Notes under the pieces: generated by a model
Told to the model about the DNA's origin: nothing
What the model saw: only the letters and a program-made list of their open reading frames with translations
Databases searched by the model: none
NCBI RefSeq assembly: GCF_000308495.1
Contig: NZ_BAFU01000246.1
Coordinates: 31,863 to 95,862, forward strand
Reading direction: 5' to 3'
Source of the DNA: Nocardia brevicatena NBRC 12119
GTDB taxonomy: Bacteria; Actinomycetota; Actinomycetes; Mycobacteriales; Mycobacteriaceae
DNA: 64,000 nucleotides
Translations under genes and position numbers: made by a program
Shown here: positions 45,075 to 54,896 of the stretch, one piece after another
How the letters are laid out: each line of letters starts with the position of its first letter
Numbering within the stretch: position 1 is the stretch's first letter

Positions 45075-46016
45075 ATGGACCTCGAACTGCGTGTCGTGCA
45101 ACGACGCATCATCGCCGACGGCATCGTCGAGCTGACCCTCGCGCGCCCGGACGGCGGCGTTCTCCCCCCGTGGGATGCGGGCGCACATATCGATCTCGAA
45201 CTCGGCGACCTGGTGCGCCAGTACTCCCTGACCGGATTGGCGGCCACGGACGATCGCTGGACGGTATCGATTCTGCTCGAACCCGACGGTCGCGGCGGGT
45301 CCCGCTATGCCCATACCTTCGTGGCCGAGGGTGGTTCCGTCCGAGTTTCGCTGCCGCGCAACCACTTCCGACTGGATACGGATGCTCCCGCGGTGCTGTT
45401 CGTGGCCGGTGGCATCGGGATCACCCCGCTGCTGCCGATGATCGTCGCGCTCGAGCGGGCAGGCACGCCGTGGGGCCTGTTCTACTGCGGTCGGTCCCGA
45501 ACGAGCATGGCCTATCTCGACGAACTCGCGAAGTTCGGTGACCGGGTACGGATCCGGCCCGATGACGAATACGGCATCCCGGATCTGGCCGCGCTGGTCT
45601 CGGCCACCGATCCCGCAACGGTCGTCCACTCGTGCGGGCCCGAAGGCATGCTGTCCGCGCTGGAATCCTGCTGTGCCGATCCGGCGCACACCCGCACGCT
45701 ACGGCTGGAGCGGTTCGTGCCCAAACCCGTCGAGCGTGACCAACCGGACGCCGCGTTCGATGTCGAATTCGCCCGCAGCGGTATCACGCTCACCGTGGCG
45801 GCGGACCGCTCGATCCTCGAGGCCGCGGAGGAGGCCGGGATCGACATCCTTTCCTCGTGCGGCGAAGGCACCTGCGGCACCTGCGAGACCTCCGTACTGG
45901 ACGGCGTCCCCGACCACCGTGACTCGGTGCTCACCGACGACGAACGCGCGAGCGGCGCCACGATGATGCCCTGCGTGTCACGTGCGAAGGGCACCCGATT
46001 GGTGCTCGACGCCTGA
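45075..46016 (+). CDS. Phthalate dioxygenase reductase-type oxidoreductase
   Basis: Single-chain reductase with an FMN/FAD barrel (RQYSLTGLAATDDRW), a pyridine nucleotide domain (FVAGGIGITPLLPM) and a C-terminal [2Fe-2S] domain (SCGEGTCGTCETSVL and a last Cys in MMPCVS). It likely supplies electrons to the P450 or its ferredoxin. ATG 45075 follows GGAAG; an in-frame GTG six bases upstream is possible. Confidence 0.87.
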   Translation: MDLELRVVQRRIIADGIVELTLARPDGGVLPPWDAGAHIDLELGDLVRQYSLTGLAATDDRWTVSILLEPDGRGGSRYAHTFVAEGGSVRVSLPRNHFRLDTDAPAVLFVAGGIGITPLLPMIVALERAGTPWGLFYCGRSRTSMAYLDELAKFGDRVRIRPDDEYGIPDLAALVSATDPATVVHSCGPEGMLSALESCCADPAHTRTLRLERFVPKPVERDQPDAAFDVEFARSGITLTVAADRSILEAAEEAGIDILSSCGEGTCGTCETSVLDGVPDHRDSVLTDDERASGATMMPCVSRAKGTRLVLDA

Positions 46017-46065
46017 CACGTCGTGCGGATCATTACCCGATGCCACCCCTCCACCAGGAAGAGCC

Positions 46066-46851
46066 ATGAACAACGACAACAATGCAGCCCCGCTCGCCGG
46101 GCAGCGGGCGCTGATCACCGGAGCCAGCGAAGGGATCGGACTCGGTATCGCGGAGGCGATGGTCGCCGCCGGCGCCGATGTGATGATCGCGGCGCGTCGC
46201 CGCCCGCAATTGGAACTCGCGCAGCAGACCTTGCGCGCACTGGCCGGAGACGGGCAGCGGGTCGAGATCGCCGAGGTCGACGTGCGTAGCCCGGAGTCGG
46301 CGGCGGCCCTGTTCGCCACGGCGGACAGGGAATTCGGGGAGTTGAACATCTTCGTCGCCAATGCCGGCGCCGGCTCGATGGTGCCTTTCCTCGAGATGAC
46401 CGAGGAGGTCTGGCAGTCGACACTCGACCTGAATCTCAACGGCACCTTCCGGTGCTGTCATCAGGCGGCGACCCGCATGGTGGCCCGCACCGATCCGAAC
46501 AGTAACGCCGCGATCCTGGTCGTATCGTCCATTCGGGCGCTGGGTACCCGCCCGGGCACCATCCACTATGCGACGACCAAAGCGGGGCTCAACCAGTTCG
46601 TCCGCGTCGCCGCCTACGAACTCGCCGAAAAGGGTGTTCGGGTGAACGCGCTGTCACCGGGTATCACCGCGACCCCCATGGCGCTGGAACGCAATCCCGA
46701 GACCTTCGCCAAGATGACGGCGACGGTTCCCATGGGCCGCGCGGGCACCGTGGCGGATATGGGCGCGGCCGCGGTGTATCTGACCGGCCCGTCGGCGGGT
46801 TTCGTGACCGGCGTGAATCACATCGTCGACGGCGGCGAATCGCTCTACTGA
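46066..46851 (+). CDS. SDR-family oxidoreductase
   Basis: Classical short-chain dehydrogenase of 261 residues: TGASEGIGLGIAE nucleotide loop, NAG in FVANAGAG, and Tyr-x3-Lys in HYATTKAG. The glycine-rich C-terminus (GVNHIVDGGESLY) is intact. It resembles 3-oxoacyl reductases or alcohol dehydrogenases; in this operon an oxidation during side-chain breakdown is likely. Confidence 0.85.
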   Translation: MNNDNNAAPLAGQRALITGASEGIGLGIAEAMVAAGADVMIAARRRPQLELAQQTLRALAGDGQRVEIAEVDVRSPESAAALFATADREFGELNIFVANAGAGSMVPFLEMTEEVWQSTLDLNLNGTFRCCHQAATRMVARTDPNSNAAILVVSSIRALGTRPGTIHYATTKAGLNQFVRVAAYELAEKGVRVNALSPGITATPMALERNPETFAKMTATVPMGRAGTVADMGAAAVYLTGPSAGFVTGVNHIVDGGESLY

Positions 46852-46894
46852 GTCGTTGGTCCGCCAGGCCGGCACCCGGCGGGAACGGAGAGAC

Positions 46895-47659
46895 ATGGGA
46901 ACCGATCGAAACAACCTGCACGACAAGGTGGTCCTGATCACCGGCGGCAGCCGGGGTCTGGGAGCCGAGATGGCCTGGGCGTTCGCCGAGGAGGGTGCAC
47001 ACGTGGCCATCGCGAGCCGGAAAGCCCAACCCTGCGTCGACCTCGCCGCGCGGATCGCGGCGAAAACACAGGTACAAACCATGGGCATCGGTGCGCACGT
47101 GGGCGACTGGGATTCACTGCCCGGGCTGGTGGACGCGGTATACGAGCGGTTCGGCCGCCTCGACGTGCTGATCAACAATGCCGGAATAGCACCGCTGTAC
47201 GACGGCCTGACGGCGGTGAGTGAGCAACTTTTCGACAAGATCATCGAAGTCAACCTCAAAGGACCGTTCCGGCTGAGCGCTCTGGTCGCCGAGCGAATGC
47301 GGGCCGCGGGCCGGGGCGCGATCATCAATATCAGCAGCAATGCCTCGGAGCGACCCGCCCCGGAGTACGTGCCGTACGGGGCGGCGAAGGCCGGCCTGAA
47401 TTCGCTGACGAAAGGGTTCGCCGCGGCCTACGGACCCGAGGTTCGGGTGAACACGATCATGGCCGGGGCGTTCTTCACCGATATCAGCAAGGCCTGGGAT
47501 CTCGAGGCGTTCGAGGAACTGGCCTCGTCCTGGCCCATCCCACGCGGTGGAAAGCCGAGCGAGATCGTCGGCGCCGCAATTTATTTCGCCGGAGACGCGG
47601 CGAGTTTCACCACCGGAACGGTGCTGCCCGTCGATGGCGGGCGGATGGCCGTGGGATGA
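46895..47659 (+). CDS. SDR-family oxidoreductase
   Basis: A second classical SDR (254 residues) with TGGSRGLGAEMA, NNAGIAP and Tyr-x3-Lys in PYGAAKAG. It follows the previous SDR directly, but the two proteins differ clearly, so this is not a recent duplication. Probable role in hydroxyacyl-CoA or alcohol oxidation. Confidence 0.85.
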   Translation: MGTDRNNLHDKVVLITGGSRGLGAEMAWAFAEEGAHVAIASRKAQPCVDLAARIAAKTQVQTMGIGAHVGDWDSLPGLVDAVYERFGRLDVLINNAGIAPLYDGLTAVSEQLFDKIIEVNLKGPFRLSALVAERMRAAGRGAIINISSNASERPAPEYVPYGAAKAGLNSLTKGFAAAYGPEVRVNTIMAGAFFTDISKAWDLEAFEELASSWPIPRGGKPSEIVGAAIYFAGDAASFTTGTVLPVDGGRMAVG

Positions 47660-47693
47660 CACCGACGCACAGAACTGGAACAGGAGTCATGTG

Positions 47694-49004
47694 GTGACTG
47701 CGATCGAGGATTTTTCACCGACGACCGCCGAACGACGGCCGGGCCCGCGGATCGGTCCGCTGGCCGGTATCCGAGTGGCCGACTTCTGCTGGATGGGTGT
47801 GGGTGCGGTCGCGACGCGGATGCTCGCCGACTTCGGCGCCGAGGTCATCAAAATCGAGGCGCGCGACCGCCTGGACATGCCGCGGCGGCTGCCGATCTAC
47901 AAGGGCGAGGTCCGTTCCTATGGCGAGGAGGACCCGAATCCGGATCCGAACAAGGGCGGCCTGTTCAACAACTACAGCCGCAACAAGCTCGGTGTGACCG
48001 TCAATATGAAAACCGAGCGCGGCCAACAGCTGGTGCGCCGGCTCATCGCGGCGAGCTCGGTCGTCACCGAGAACTTCGCGCCGGGAGTCATGGAGAAGTG
48101 GGGTCTGACCTACGAGGAGCTGAGGAAGATCACTCCCGAGGTCATTCTCGCCCGGATGAGCGGCTACGGCCACAGCGGGCCGCATCACCGGTACAAGAGT
48201 TACGGCCCGGTCGTGCAGGCGGTATCCGGCCTGTCCTTCATTTCGGGACTGCCCGATCGCGAGCCGTCCGGATGGGGACTGTCGTACATGGACAACCAGG
48301 CGGCCTACTACAACTCGGCCGCCGTGCTCATGGCCATCATGCGGCGCAACATCACCGGTAGGGGACAAGAGATCGACGTTTCCGCGGTGGAGGCCGGGAT
48401 CAATCTGATCGGCCCGGACCTGCTCGATGTGTCCGTCAACGGTGTCGCCACCCGCCGCCCGGGTTTCCCGACAGGCAATCGCCTGGTCGAACCGCCGGCC
48501 GCCCCGCACGGGGTGTACCCGGCCGAAGGCGAGGACACCTGGGTCGCCGTCGCGGTCTTCGACGACGACCAGTGGGAACGGCTGGTGACCGTACTCGGGC
48601 GACCGGACTGGGCGGCCGCGCCCGAGTTCTCGTCCGTAGCGGGGCGCCATGCGCATCAGGACGAACTCGACGCGCATCTGTCGCGCTGGACCTCGGTGCG
48701 CACCGCGCACGAGACCATGGACCTGCTGCAGCGAGCCGGGGTACCGGCCGGCACCGTGCAGAATGCTCGCGACCTGGCGGAAACCGATCCGCAAATCGCC
48801 CATCGCGGAACGTTTTTCGAACTGGATCATCCGGTGATCGGGGTCGCGAAGTTCGAAGGCACACCGATTCGGTTCACCCGGACCGTCCAGCAGAACTGGC
48901 GCTCGGCGCCGCTGTTGGGCGAGGACAACGACTACGTATTCGGCGACATCCTCGGCCTGGACCGCGCCGAGATCGCCGAACTGACCGCGGAGGGCGTCAT
49001 CTGA
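47694..49004 (+). CDS. Family III CoA-transferase (CaiB/BaiF)
   Basis: CoA-transferase of 436 residues that would move CoA from a donor thioester to a free acid. Features are GIRVADFCWMGVGAVATRML, the KIEARDRLD segment with the catalytic Asp region, NYSRNKLGVTVNMK, ARMSGYGHSGP and APHGVYPAEGEDTWVAVAV. GTG 47694 is preferred because CAGGAG lies seven to eight bases upstream. It overlaps the next CoA-transferase by one base. Confidence 0.87.
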   Translation: MTAIEDFSPTTAERRPGPRIGPLAGIRVADFCWMGVGAVATRMLADFGAEVIKIEARDRLDMPRRLPIYKGEVRSYGEEDPNPDPNKGGLFNNYSRNKLGVTVNMKTERGQQLVRRLIAASSVVTENFAPGVMEKWGLTYEELRKITPEVILARMSGYGHSGPHHRYKSYGPVVQAVSGLSFISGLPDREPSGWGLSYMDNQAAYYNSAAVLMAIMRRNITGRGQEIDVSAVEAGINLIGPDLLDVSVNGVATRRPGFPTGNRLVEPPAAPHGVYPAEGEDTWVAVAVFDDDQWERLVTVLGRPDWAAAPEFSSVAGRHAHQDELDAHLSRWTSVRTAHETMDLLQRAGVPAGTVQNARDLAETDPQIAHRGTFFELDHPVIGVAKFEGTPIRFTRTVQQNWRSAPLLGEDNDYVFGDILGLDRAEIAELTAEGVI

Positions 49005-50176
49005 TGGAACTGGTATTCGATGGAATCCGGGTCGTCGAGATCGCCGACGACCCCGCCGGTGAATACACCGGGAAGCTGCTGGCCGACCAAGGGGCGACGG
49101 TGGTCAAGATCGAGCCGGAGGGCGGCGCGGCGAGCCGGCATATCGGGCCGTGGGCGGGTGGTGTGCGAGATGCCGACCACAGCCTGAACTTCTGGACCTA
49201 CAACACCTCGAAGCAGTCGGTGGTCCTGGCCGACGACGCGGCCGGGCGAGCCGCCCGGGCCGCGCTGATCGCCGAGGCGGACATCCTGCTGACCACCGGA
49301 CGCCCCGTCGACCTCGAGCGTGCCGGCCTGGACCTGGATGCCCTGTGCGCAGAACACGCGGGGCTCGTCGCGTTGTCGGTGTCCCCGTTCGGCCTCACCG
49401 GACCGTGGGCGAATTATCTGAGCAGCGATCTCGTCGGGCTGGCTGCCGGGGGCCTGCTCAACAGTTGCGGTTATGACGACCATTCGATCCCGCCGATCCG
49501 CCCCGGTGGGAACCAGGGGTATATGACGGCGGCCGGCTTCGCGCTCTGTGGTGTGCTGTTGGCGCTGATCGAACGGCAACAGACGGGACGCGGCCAGGTG
49601 GTGGACGTGTCGATGCACGAATCCATCGCCGTCACCGGCGAACTCGCCAACCCGTACTGGTTCTACCCGAAGGCGATCGTGCAGCGGCAGACCTGCCGGC
49701 ACGCCCAACCGATGCCCACGCAGCCGGCGCTGTTCCAGTGTGCCGACGGGGTATGGGTCTACTTCGCGCTCATTCTGGCCGATCAGGTGGCCTGGAAGGC
49801 GCTGACCTCCTGGATGGAGGAGGTCGGTGTGGCGGCGGACCTGACCGAGACGGAATACGACTCGTTGGCCTACCGGCAGGACAACTTCGCGCACATCCAG
49901 GGCATGCTCGAGGCGTTCTTCCTCATCCAGGACTCGGAGGCGGTATACCGGGACGGTCAACGCTGGGGCCTGCCGATCGGACCGTTGCGCGCCCCGGAGG
50001 AAGTCCTGCGCGACGAACACCTCGCCGCCCGCGGGTTCTTCGCCGACGTCGAACTGGCCGACGGCACCACCGCCACATTCCCCGGAGCGCCCTACCGGTT
50101 CTCCGACGGATACGCTGCCCCGCGTCGGCCGCCGCTGCTGGGCGAACACACCCAACAGGTGCTGTCCCATGGTTGA
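49004..50176 (+). CDS. Family III CoA-transferase (CaiB/BaiF)
   Basis: Second family III CoA-transferase (390 residues): FDGIRVVEIADDPAGEYTGKL, ATVVKIEPEGGA, NTSKQSVVL, ALSVSPFGLTGPWANY and LLGEHTQQVL end. Start and stop overlaps (TGATG before, eight bases after) put it firmly in the operon. It may work as a pair with the preceding enzyme or on a later acid intermediate. Confidence 0.87.
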   Translation: MELVFDGIRVVEIADDPAGEYTGKLLADQGATVVKIEPEGGAASRHIGPWAGGVRDADHSLNFWTYNTSKQSVVLADDAAGRAARAALIAEADILLTTGRPVDLERAGLDLDALCAEHAGLVALSVSPFGLTGPWANYLSSDLVGLAAGGLLNSCGYDDHSIPPIRPGGNQGYMTAAGFALCGVLLALIERQQTGRGQVVDVSMHESIAVTGELANPYWFYPKAIVQRQTCRHAQPMPTQPALFQCADGVWVYFALILADQVAWKALTSWMEEVGVAADLTETEYDSLAYRQDNFAHIQGMLEAFFLIQDSEAVYRDGQRWGLPIGPLRAPEEVLRDEHLAARGFFADVELADGTTATFPGAPYRFSDGYAAPRRPPLLGEHTQQVLSHG

Positions 50177-51350
50177 GGCATGGCAGCGGGACCGCTGCGC
50201 CATCGTCGGGGTCGGCGAAACCGCCTACTCGAAGAGTTCGGGTACCAGCGTCACCGCGCTCGCCGCACGGGCCGCGTTCGCCGCGCTCGCCGATGCCGGG
50301 CTGGACCCGGCCGACGTCGACGGGATCGTCCGCAACGATATGGATCTGGTCTCCTGCGCCGCGCTCGCCGACGCGATCGGGGCCCGCGACCTGACCTATT
50401 ACGGCGAAGCCGGGCCCGGCGGCTCGGGCCCGTGCGCGATGGTTGCCCAAGCGGTCGGCGCGATCCTCAGTGGACAGGCCCGCACCGTGGTCGTGTTCCG
50501 CTCCTTGAACGGACGTTCCGGTAACCGCTTCGGAGTCTCGTCGGAGCTGGAACGGACCGTCGGCGGCGGTGAGTCCATGACCGAGTTCTTCGGACCCTAC
50601 GGGTTGCTGGCACCGGGGCAGTTCTTCGCACTGCTGGCGCGGGAGTACATGCTCAGGACGGGACTGACCTCCGAGCAACTCGGCCATGTCGCCCTCGCCG
50701 CGCGCAGGCACGCGAACAACAACCCGCGGGCGCAGATGTACTCCCGGAAGATGACCCTCGACGACTATCTGAACTCTCGGATGCTCTCGTCGCCGCTGCG
50801 ACTGTTCGACTACTGCCTGGAAACGGACGGGGCGGCCGCCGTCGTGGTCACCACCACCGAACGCGCCCGGGACCTGCAGCAACGGCCCGCGCTCATCCGG
50901 GCGGCCGCGATGGCGAGTGGGCCGCGGCCGCAGCCGGGCCAGATGTACCCGGTGCTGATGCGGTCCGACCCGCTATCGCTGCCGTCGCGCTATTGCGCGC
51001 AGACGCTGTACCGCCGGGCGGGACTCGGTCCGGCCGATATCGACGTGGCGCAACTGTACGACTGCTTCACCATCACCGCCCTGTTGCAGCTACCGGACTA
51101 CGGATTCTGCGGTGCGGGAGAAGCGGGTGAGTTCGCGGCGGCGGGTGAACTCGAGATCGGGGGAGCGTTGCCGTTCAACACCAGTGGAGGTCATATGTCC
51201 GAGGGCTATATCCACGGCATGAACCATATTGTCGAGGGGGTACGCCAGATTCGCGGCACCTCGACCAACCAGGTACCCGACGCCGCGGTGTCGTTGGTGA
51301 CGTCGGCGCCGCCGCCGTCGACTTCGGCGCTGATCCTGGTGGCGGCATGA
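50169..51350 (+). CDS. Thiolase-like protein of Ltp aldolase type
   Basis: Thiolase-fold lipid-transfer-protein family member (393 residues) like Ltp2, which with a DUF35 partner cleaves beta-hydroxyacyl-CoA side chains by retro-aldol reaction. It has GGSGPCAMVAQAVGAIL, QLYDCFTITALLQLPDYGFC and the glycine-rich FNTSGGHMSEGYIHG loop, whose Tyr fits the Ltp2 catalytic region. It overlaps the previous gene and its stop overlaps the DUF35 gene (ATGA), so the two proteins probably assemble as they are made. Confidence 0.85.
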   Translation: MVEAWQRDRCAIVGVGETAYSKSSGTSVTALAARAAFAALADAGLDPADVDGIVRNDMDLVSCAALADAIGARDLTYYGEAGPGGSGPCAMVAQAVGAILSGQARTVVVFRSLNGRSGNRFGVSSELERTVGGGESMTEFFGPYGLLAPGQFFALLAREYMLRTGLTSEQLGHVALAARRHANNNPRAQMYSRKMTLDDYLNSRMLSSPLRLFDYCLETDGAAAVVVTTTERARDLQQRPALIRAAAMASGPRPQPGQMYPVLMRSDPLSLPSRYCAQTLYRRAGLGPADIDVAQLYDCFTITALLQLPDYGFCGAGEAGEFAAAGELEIGGALPFNTSGGHMSEGYIHGMNHIVEGVRQIRGTSTNQVPDAAVSLVTSAPPPSTSALILVAA

Positions 51351-51769
51351 GCGCCCGCCTGGCTCCCACTGTCGTCGATCCGGGCACGAGGGGCTTCTTC
51401 CAGGCCGCGGCCGAGGGCCGGCTCGCGGTGTCGACCTGCGGCGACTGCGGCGGACACACCCATCTGCCGCGCCCATACTGCGTGCACTGTGGCGGTGACA
51501 CGCTCACCTGGCGCGATGTGCCGCGCCGCGGCCGAGTGCGGTCCTGGACCGTTGTCGAGCACCAGGTGCATCCGTGGTTTCCCACGCCGTACACGGTCGT
51601 GGTCATCGATATCGAGGACTGTCCGGACGTGCGCATGATCGGCTACCTGCCCGGCCGTGCCGAGGTCGACCAGAACACCTGGCTGGTGGCCGGTTTCGAG
51701 GATCTGGGGCCGGATCCGCAGGGCAATCCGACGGTTCTGCCGCGCTGGACCCCGGAGGAGCATCGATGA
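51347..51769 (+). CDS. DUF35 zinc-ribbon/OB-fold partner protein
   Basis: A 140-residue DUF35 protein with an N-terminal zinc ribbon (CGDCGGHTHLPRPYCVHCGG, two CxxC pairs) and a C-terminal OB fold. Such proteins bind the acyl-CoA and complex with the thiolase-fold aldolase encoded just upstream. Four-base overlaps with both neighbours. Confidence 0.87.
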   Translation: MSARLAPTVVDPGTRGFFQAAAEGRLAVSTCGDCGGHTHLPRPYCVHCGGDTLTWRDVPRRGRVRSWTVVEHQVHPWFPTPYTVVVIDIEDCPDVRMIGYLPGRAEVDQNTWLVAGFEDLGPDPQGNPTVLPRWTPEEHR

Positions 51770-52857
51770 CCTCGACCGATCGCCAGGAGGCGCGCACCGA
51801 GCTGGCTCCGGTCCGCGCGGGTGAGGATCTCGACTGGGAGAAGCTGGCCGAATACCTGCGCAGGCAGCTGCCGGAGCTCGACGGCGAGTTCTCGGTACTG
51901 CAATTTCCCCGCGGGTCGGCGAACCTGACCTATCGGGTGATGATCGGCGACACCGCCCTGGTCGTGCGGCGGCCGCCCTTCGGCCGGCTGGCGCCCGGCG
52001 CGCACGATATGGGTCGCGAGTACAAGGTGCTGTCACGGCTGCACACGCGATACCCGCGCGCACCGCGGGCGCTGCTGCACTGCGCGGATCCGGACGTGAT
52101 CGGCGCCGAATTCCTCGTCAGCGAGTACCGCACGGGGATCGTGGTGTGGGACGGGATCCCGGAATCGATGCGGTCCGTCGGCGATGCCGGTACCCGGATC
52201 GGTCTGGCGGTCATCGACGCGCTCGCCGATCTGCACGAGGTCGATCCGGAATCGGTGGGGCTGGCGGATCTGGGCCGGCCGGTCGGGTATCTGGATCGGC
52301 AGCTGCGCGGGTGGCAGCGGCGCTGGGCCGCGGTCGAGGCGGAAGCGACCGGCGACGATACCGCCGAGATCGTGTGTGCGGTGGCCGACCGTCTCGTCGC
52401 GACACAACCGCGGACCCGGCGCGGCGGTATCGTGCACAACGACTACAAGGTCGACAACTGCCAGTTCGCCCCGTGCGCCCCCGACCGCGTCGTCTCGGTG
52501 TTCGACTGGGATATGGCCACTCTCGGTGACCCGCTCGTCGACCTGGGAACGCTGCTGAACTATTGGCCGGACAGCACCGTCGACCCGGACTCGGATGCGG
52601 CGTTCACCGCGGTGCCGGGAATGCGCGCACTCGGCCTGCCTCCCCGGCGCGAGGTGATCGAGCGCTACGCGCGGCGCAGCACCGTGGACCTGACGGATAT
52701 CCACTGGTATGAGGCCTTCGGCTGTTGGAAGACGGCGATCATCCTGCAGCAGTTGTACGCCAGGTACGTGCGGGGCGAAACGTCCGACGCGCGTATGGGT
52801 GAACGCGGCGCGGCGGTGGCGCCGCTCGCTCGCCGGGCGCTCGGCCTATTGGGCTGA
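51766..52857 (+). CDS. APH-family phosphotransferase (ACAD10/11-like)
   Basis: Kinase-like protein of 363 residues: N-lobe FPRGSANLTYRVMIGDTAL and VVRRPPFG, Brenner motif HNDYKVDN and metal Asp in VFDWDMATLGDP. Related domains phosphorylate hydroxyacyl-CoAs in ACAD10/ACAD11 pathways, which fits the acyl-CoA dehydrogenase encoded next. It is an intact counterpart of the remnant at 4715-5645. ATGA overlap with the DUF35 gene. Confidence 0.85.
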   Translation: MTSTDRQEARTELAPVRAGEDLDWEKLAEYLRRQLPELDGEFSVLQFPRGSANLTYRVMIGDTALVVRRPPFGRLAPGAHDMGREYKVLSRLHTRYPRAPRALLHCADPDVIGAEFLVSEYRTGIVVWDGIPESMRSVGDAGTRIGLAVIDALADLHEVDPESVGLADLGRPVGYLDRQLRGWQRRWAAVEAEATGDDTAEIVCAVADRLVATQPRTRRGGIVHNDYKVDNCQFAPCAPDRVVSVFDWDMATLGDPLVDLGTLLNYWPDSTVDPDSDAAFTAVPGMRALGLPPRREVIERYARRSTVDLTDIHWYEAFGCWKTAIILQQLYARYVRGETSDARMGERGAAVAPLARRALGLLG

Positions 52858-52966
52858 CCGCTTCCCGTTCCCTCCGATTCGCCTCGGTCCGCGGGGGCGA
52901 CACGCGTACTCGTATTCGTGAAATACGCCGCGTCCGAATCGGGCCGGCGAAGAGAGAAGGTGCCAC

Positions 52967-54220
52967 GTGCAGGATCGAGAACTCGAGGAATTCCGCCGGC
53001 GCGCACGCCGATGGTTGGCCGAGACGGGTGTGCCGCGGCGGGCCGAGGCCGAGGAGGGCTTTCCCACCTGGGGGGAGGGCTCCGACGATGTTTCGGTGTT
53101 CCACGACCTGTCCTTCGAAGCAGAAGGGCGACTGTTGGACCGATTGCGGGCCTGGCAACGCCGTAAGTACGAGGCCGGTTACGGGGCGCTGACCTGGCCG
53201 GCCGAGTTCGGTGGGCAGGAACTCGGACCGGAGTTCGAAGAGGTCTTCGCCACGGAGGAACGCGCTTTCGATACCGGCGGCGCACATGAACTTCTCTCGG
53301 TCACGCTTCACCTGATAGCGCCGACGATCCGGTTGTTCGGCACCGAGGAACAGCGGCAACGGTTCGTCCGTCCCTTCCTGAGCGGCCGGGAACTGGCCTG
53401 CCAGCTCTTCTCCGAGCCCGGCGCCGGTTCCGACCTGGCCGCGCTCGGCACCCGCGCCGCACGCGAGGGTGACGAGTGGGTGGTCAGCGGACAGAAGGTG
53501 TGGACTTCGGGCGCGCAATTCGCGCAGTGGGGTGAGCTGATCGCGCGCACCGACCCCGACGTCCCCAAACACCAGGGCATGACGGCCTTTCTCATTCCGA
53601 TGGACCTACCCGGTCTCCGGGTCCGTCCGCTGCGGCAGATGTCGGGTGGGACGAGTTTCAACGAGGTATTCCTCGACAATGTCCGGATACCCGACGCGCT
53701 GCGTCTCGGTGACGTCGGCGCCGGGTGGCGGGTGGCGTTGACCACTCTGGGATTCGAACGCGGCGCCAGTTCGGCGAATACCGGTGTGGGAGGTAGCTGG
53801 CTGCAGACCGTCGGTCTGGCGAAGTTCACCGGAGCGGACCGTGATCCGGTGTTGCGGCAGCAGCTCGCCGACGTGGTCATCGCGCACAAGCTGGGTGAGA
53901 TCGCCCGGTTGCGCGACAAGGACGCCACCGAGCGTGGGGAGCCGCTCGGCGCCCTCGGGTCGATCCGCAAGATGCAGTGGGTCCGGCGGATGTCGGGCAT
54001 ATCCGACTTCGTCACCGCGGCGTTGGGTCCGCGGCTGGTGGTGGACTCCGGCGAATGGGGAACGTTCGCCTGGGGCCGGCACGTCCTGGGGGTGCCGGGC
54101 TACCGGATCGCGGGCGGGTCCGACGAGATCCAGCGCAATATCATCGCCGAGCGCATGCTCGGCCTTCCCGCGGAGCCGCGGATCGACCGCGGTATCCCGT
54201 GGCGGGAAATCCGACGCTGA
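52967..54220 (+). CDS. Acyl-CoA dehydrogenase
   Basis: FAD enzyme of 417 residues that makes a 2,3-enoyl-CoA. Visible are CQLFSEPGAGSDLAALGTRA, WVVSGQKVWTSGAQFAQW and the C-terminal GGSDEIQRNIIAERMLGLP. GTG 52967 follows GAAGGTG. It lies 109 bases after the kinase-like gene and probably acts on the CoA ester made by the CoA-transferases. Confidence 0.9.
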   Translation: MQDRELEEFRRRARRWLAETGVPRRAEAEEGFPTWGEGSDDVSVFHDLSFEAEGRLLDRLRAWQRRKYEAGYGALTWPAEFGGQELGPEFEEVFATEERAFDTGGAHELLSVTLHLIAPTIRLFGTEEQRQRFVRPFLSGRELACQLFSEPGAGSDLAALGTRAAREGDEWVVSGQKVWTSGAQFAQWGELIARTDPDVPKHQGMTAFLIPMDLPGLRVRPLRQMSGGTSFNEVFLDNVRIPDALRLGDVGAGWRVALTTLGFERGASSANTGVGGSWLQTVGLAKFTGADRDPVLRQQLADVVIAHKLGEIARLRDKDATERGEPLGALGSIRKMQWVRRMSGISDFVTAALGPRLVVDSGEWGTFAWGRHVLGVPGYRIAGGSDEIQRNIIAERMLGLPAEPRIDRGIPWREIRR

Positions 54221-54271
54221 CCAGGAGTGCGTCGGAGAATCGGCAGAATACGGTTCCACCTCTTGCCGAAT

Positions 54272-54286
54272 TTCATCATGATGAAT
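54272..54286. promoter_or_regulatory. TTCATCATGATGAA palindrome, motif copy C
   Basis: A perfect 14-bp palindrome (54272-54285) in the 214-base gap before the second DUF35 gene. Its ATCATGATGAAT core matches 10 of 12 bases of copies at 40063 and 42133. It suggests a second promoter under the same regulator inside the island. Confidence 0.5.
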
Positions 54287-54434
54287 AAAGTGGATGTAGG
54301 CGGATGCGATCCACCTCATCCCGTCTTTTTCGGCCGGTTTCCCGAACCCCGTCGCTCGAGAGTCGGCAGCGGCGACCGCTGGGCCGGTGCCGCAAATACC
54401 CCCATGCCGATACCGGACAAGGAGATTGACAGCG

Positions 54435-54896
54435 ATGCCCCAGCGATTGGTCGACCCGACGTTGTTTGTCGGCGATATCGACCCCGGCTCCGGTACCGCG
54501 CCCGCCCTGTGCGGTAGTCGGTGCGGCGAATGCGCGACGGTGACGTTTCCCGCCCAGACCGCCTGCCCCCGTTGCGGCCATGCCGAGATGAGGACATATG
54601 AGCTGCCCCGGGAAGGCACCCTGTGGACCTTCACGGTGCAGGGATTCGAACCCAAACCGCCCTACCGAACCGACGGCCCCTTCACCCCCTATGGTGTCGG
54701 CTATATCGACCTGGGCGATGTCCTCGTCGAATCGCGGTTGACCGAGAACGACCCGCAGCGGCTGCACGACACCGACCGGGTCGAGCTCCAACTCGTTCCC
54801 GCGTTCACCGACCCGGACGGCACGACCGTGCTCACCTTCGCTTTCGCCCCGATCGCGGGCACCGGTAGCGATACCGACGGTCAGGAGCTCCGATGA
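54435..54896 (+). CDS. DUF35 zinc-ribbon/OB-fold protein
   Basis: A 153-residue DUF35 protein with zinc-ribbon cysteines CGECATVTFPAQTACPRCG and an OB-fold tail (WTFTVQGFEPKPPY, YGVGYIDLGDVLVES). AAGGAG precedes ATG 54435. It overlaps the next thiolase-like gene by ATGA. This is the second DUF35-thiolase pair of the island, in the reverse gene order from the first. Confidence 0.87.
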   Translation: MPQRLVDPTLFVGDIDPGSGTAPALCGSRCGECATVTFPAQTACPRCGHAEMRTYELPREGTLWTFTVQGFEPKPPYRTDGPFTPYGVGYIDLGDVLVESRLTENDPQRLHDTDRVELQLVPAFTDPDGTTVLTFAFAPIAGTGSDTDGQELR

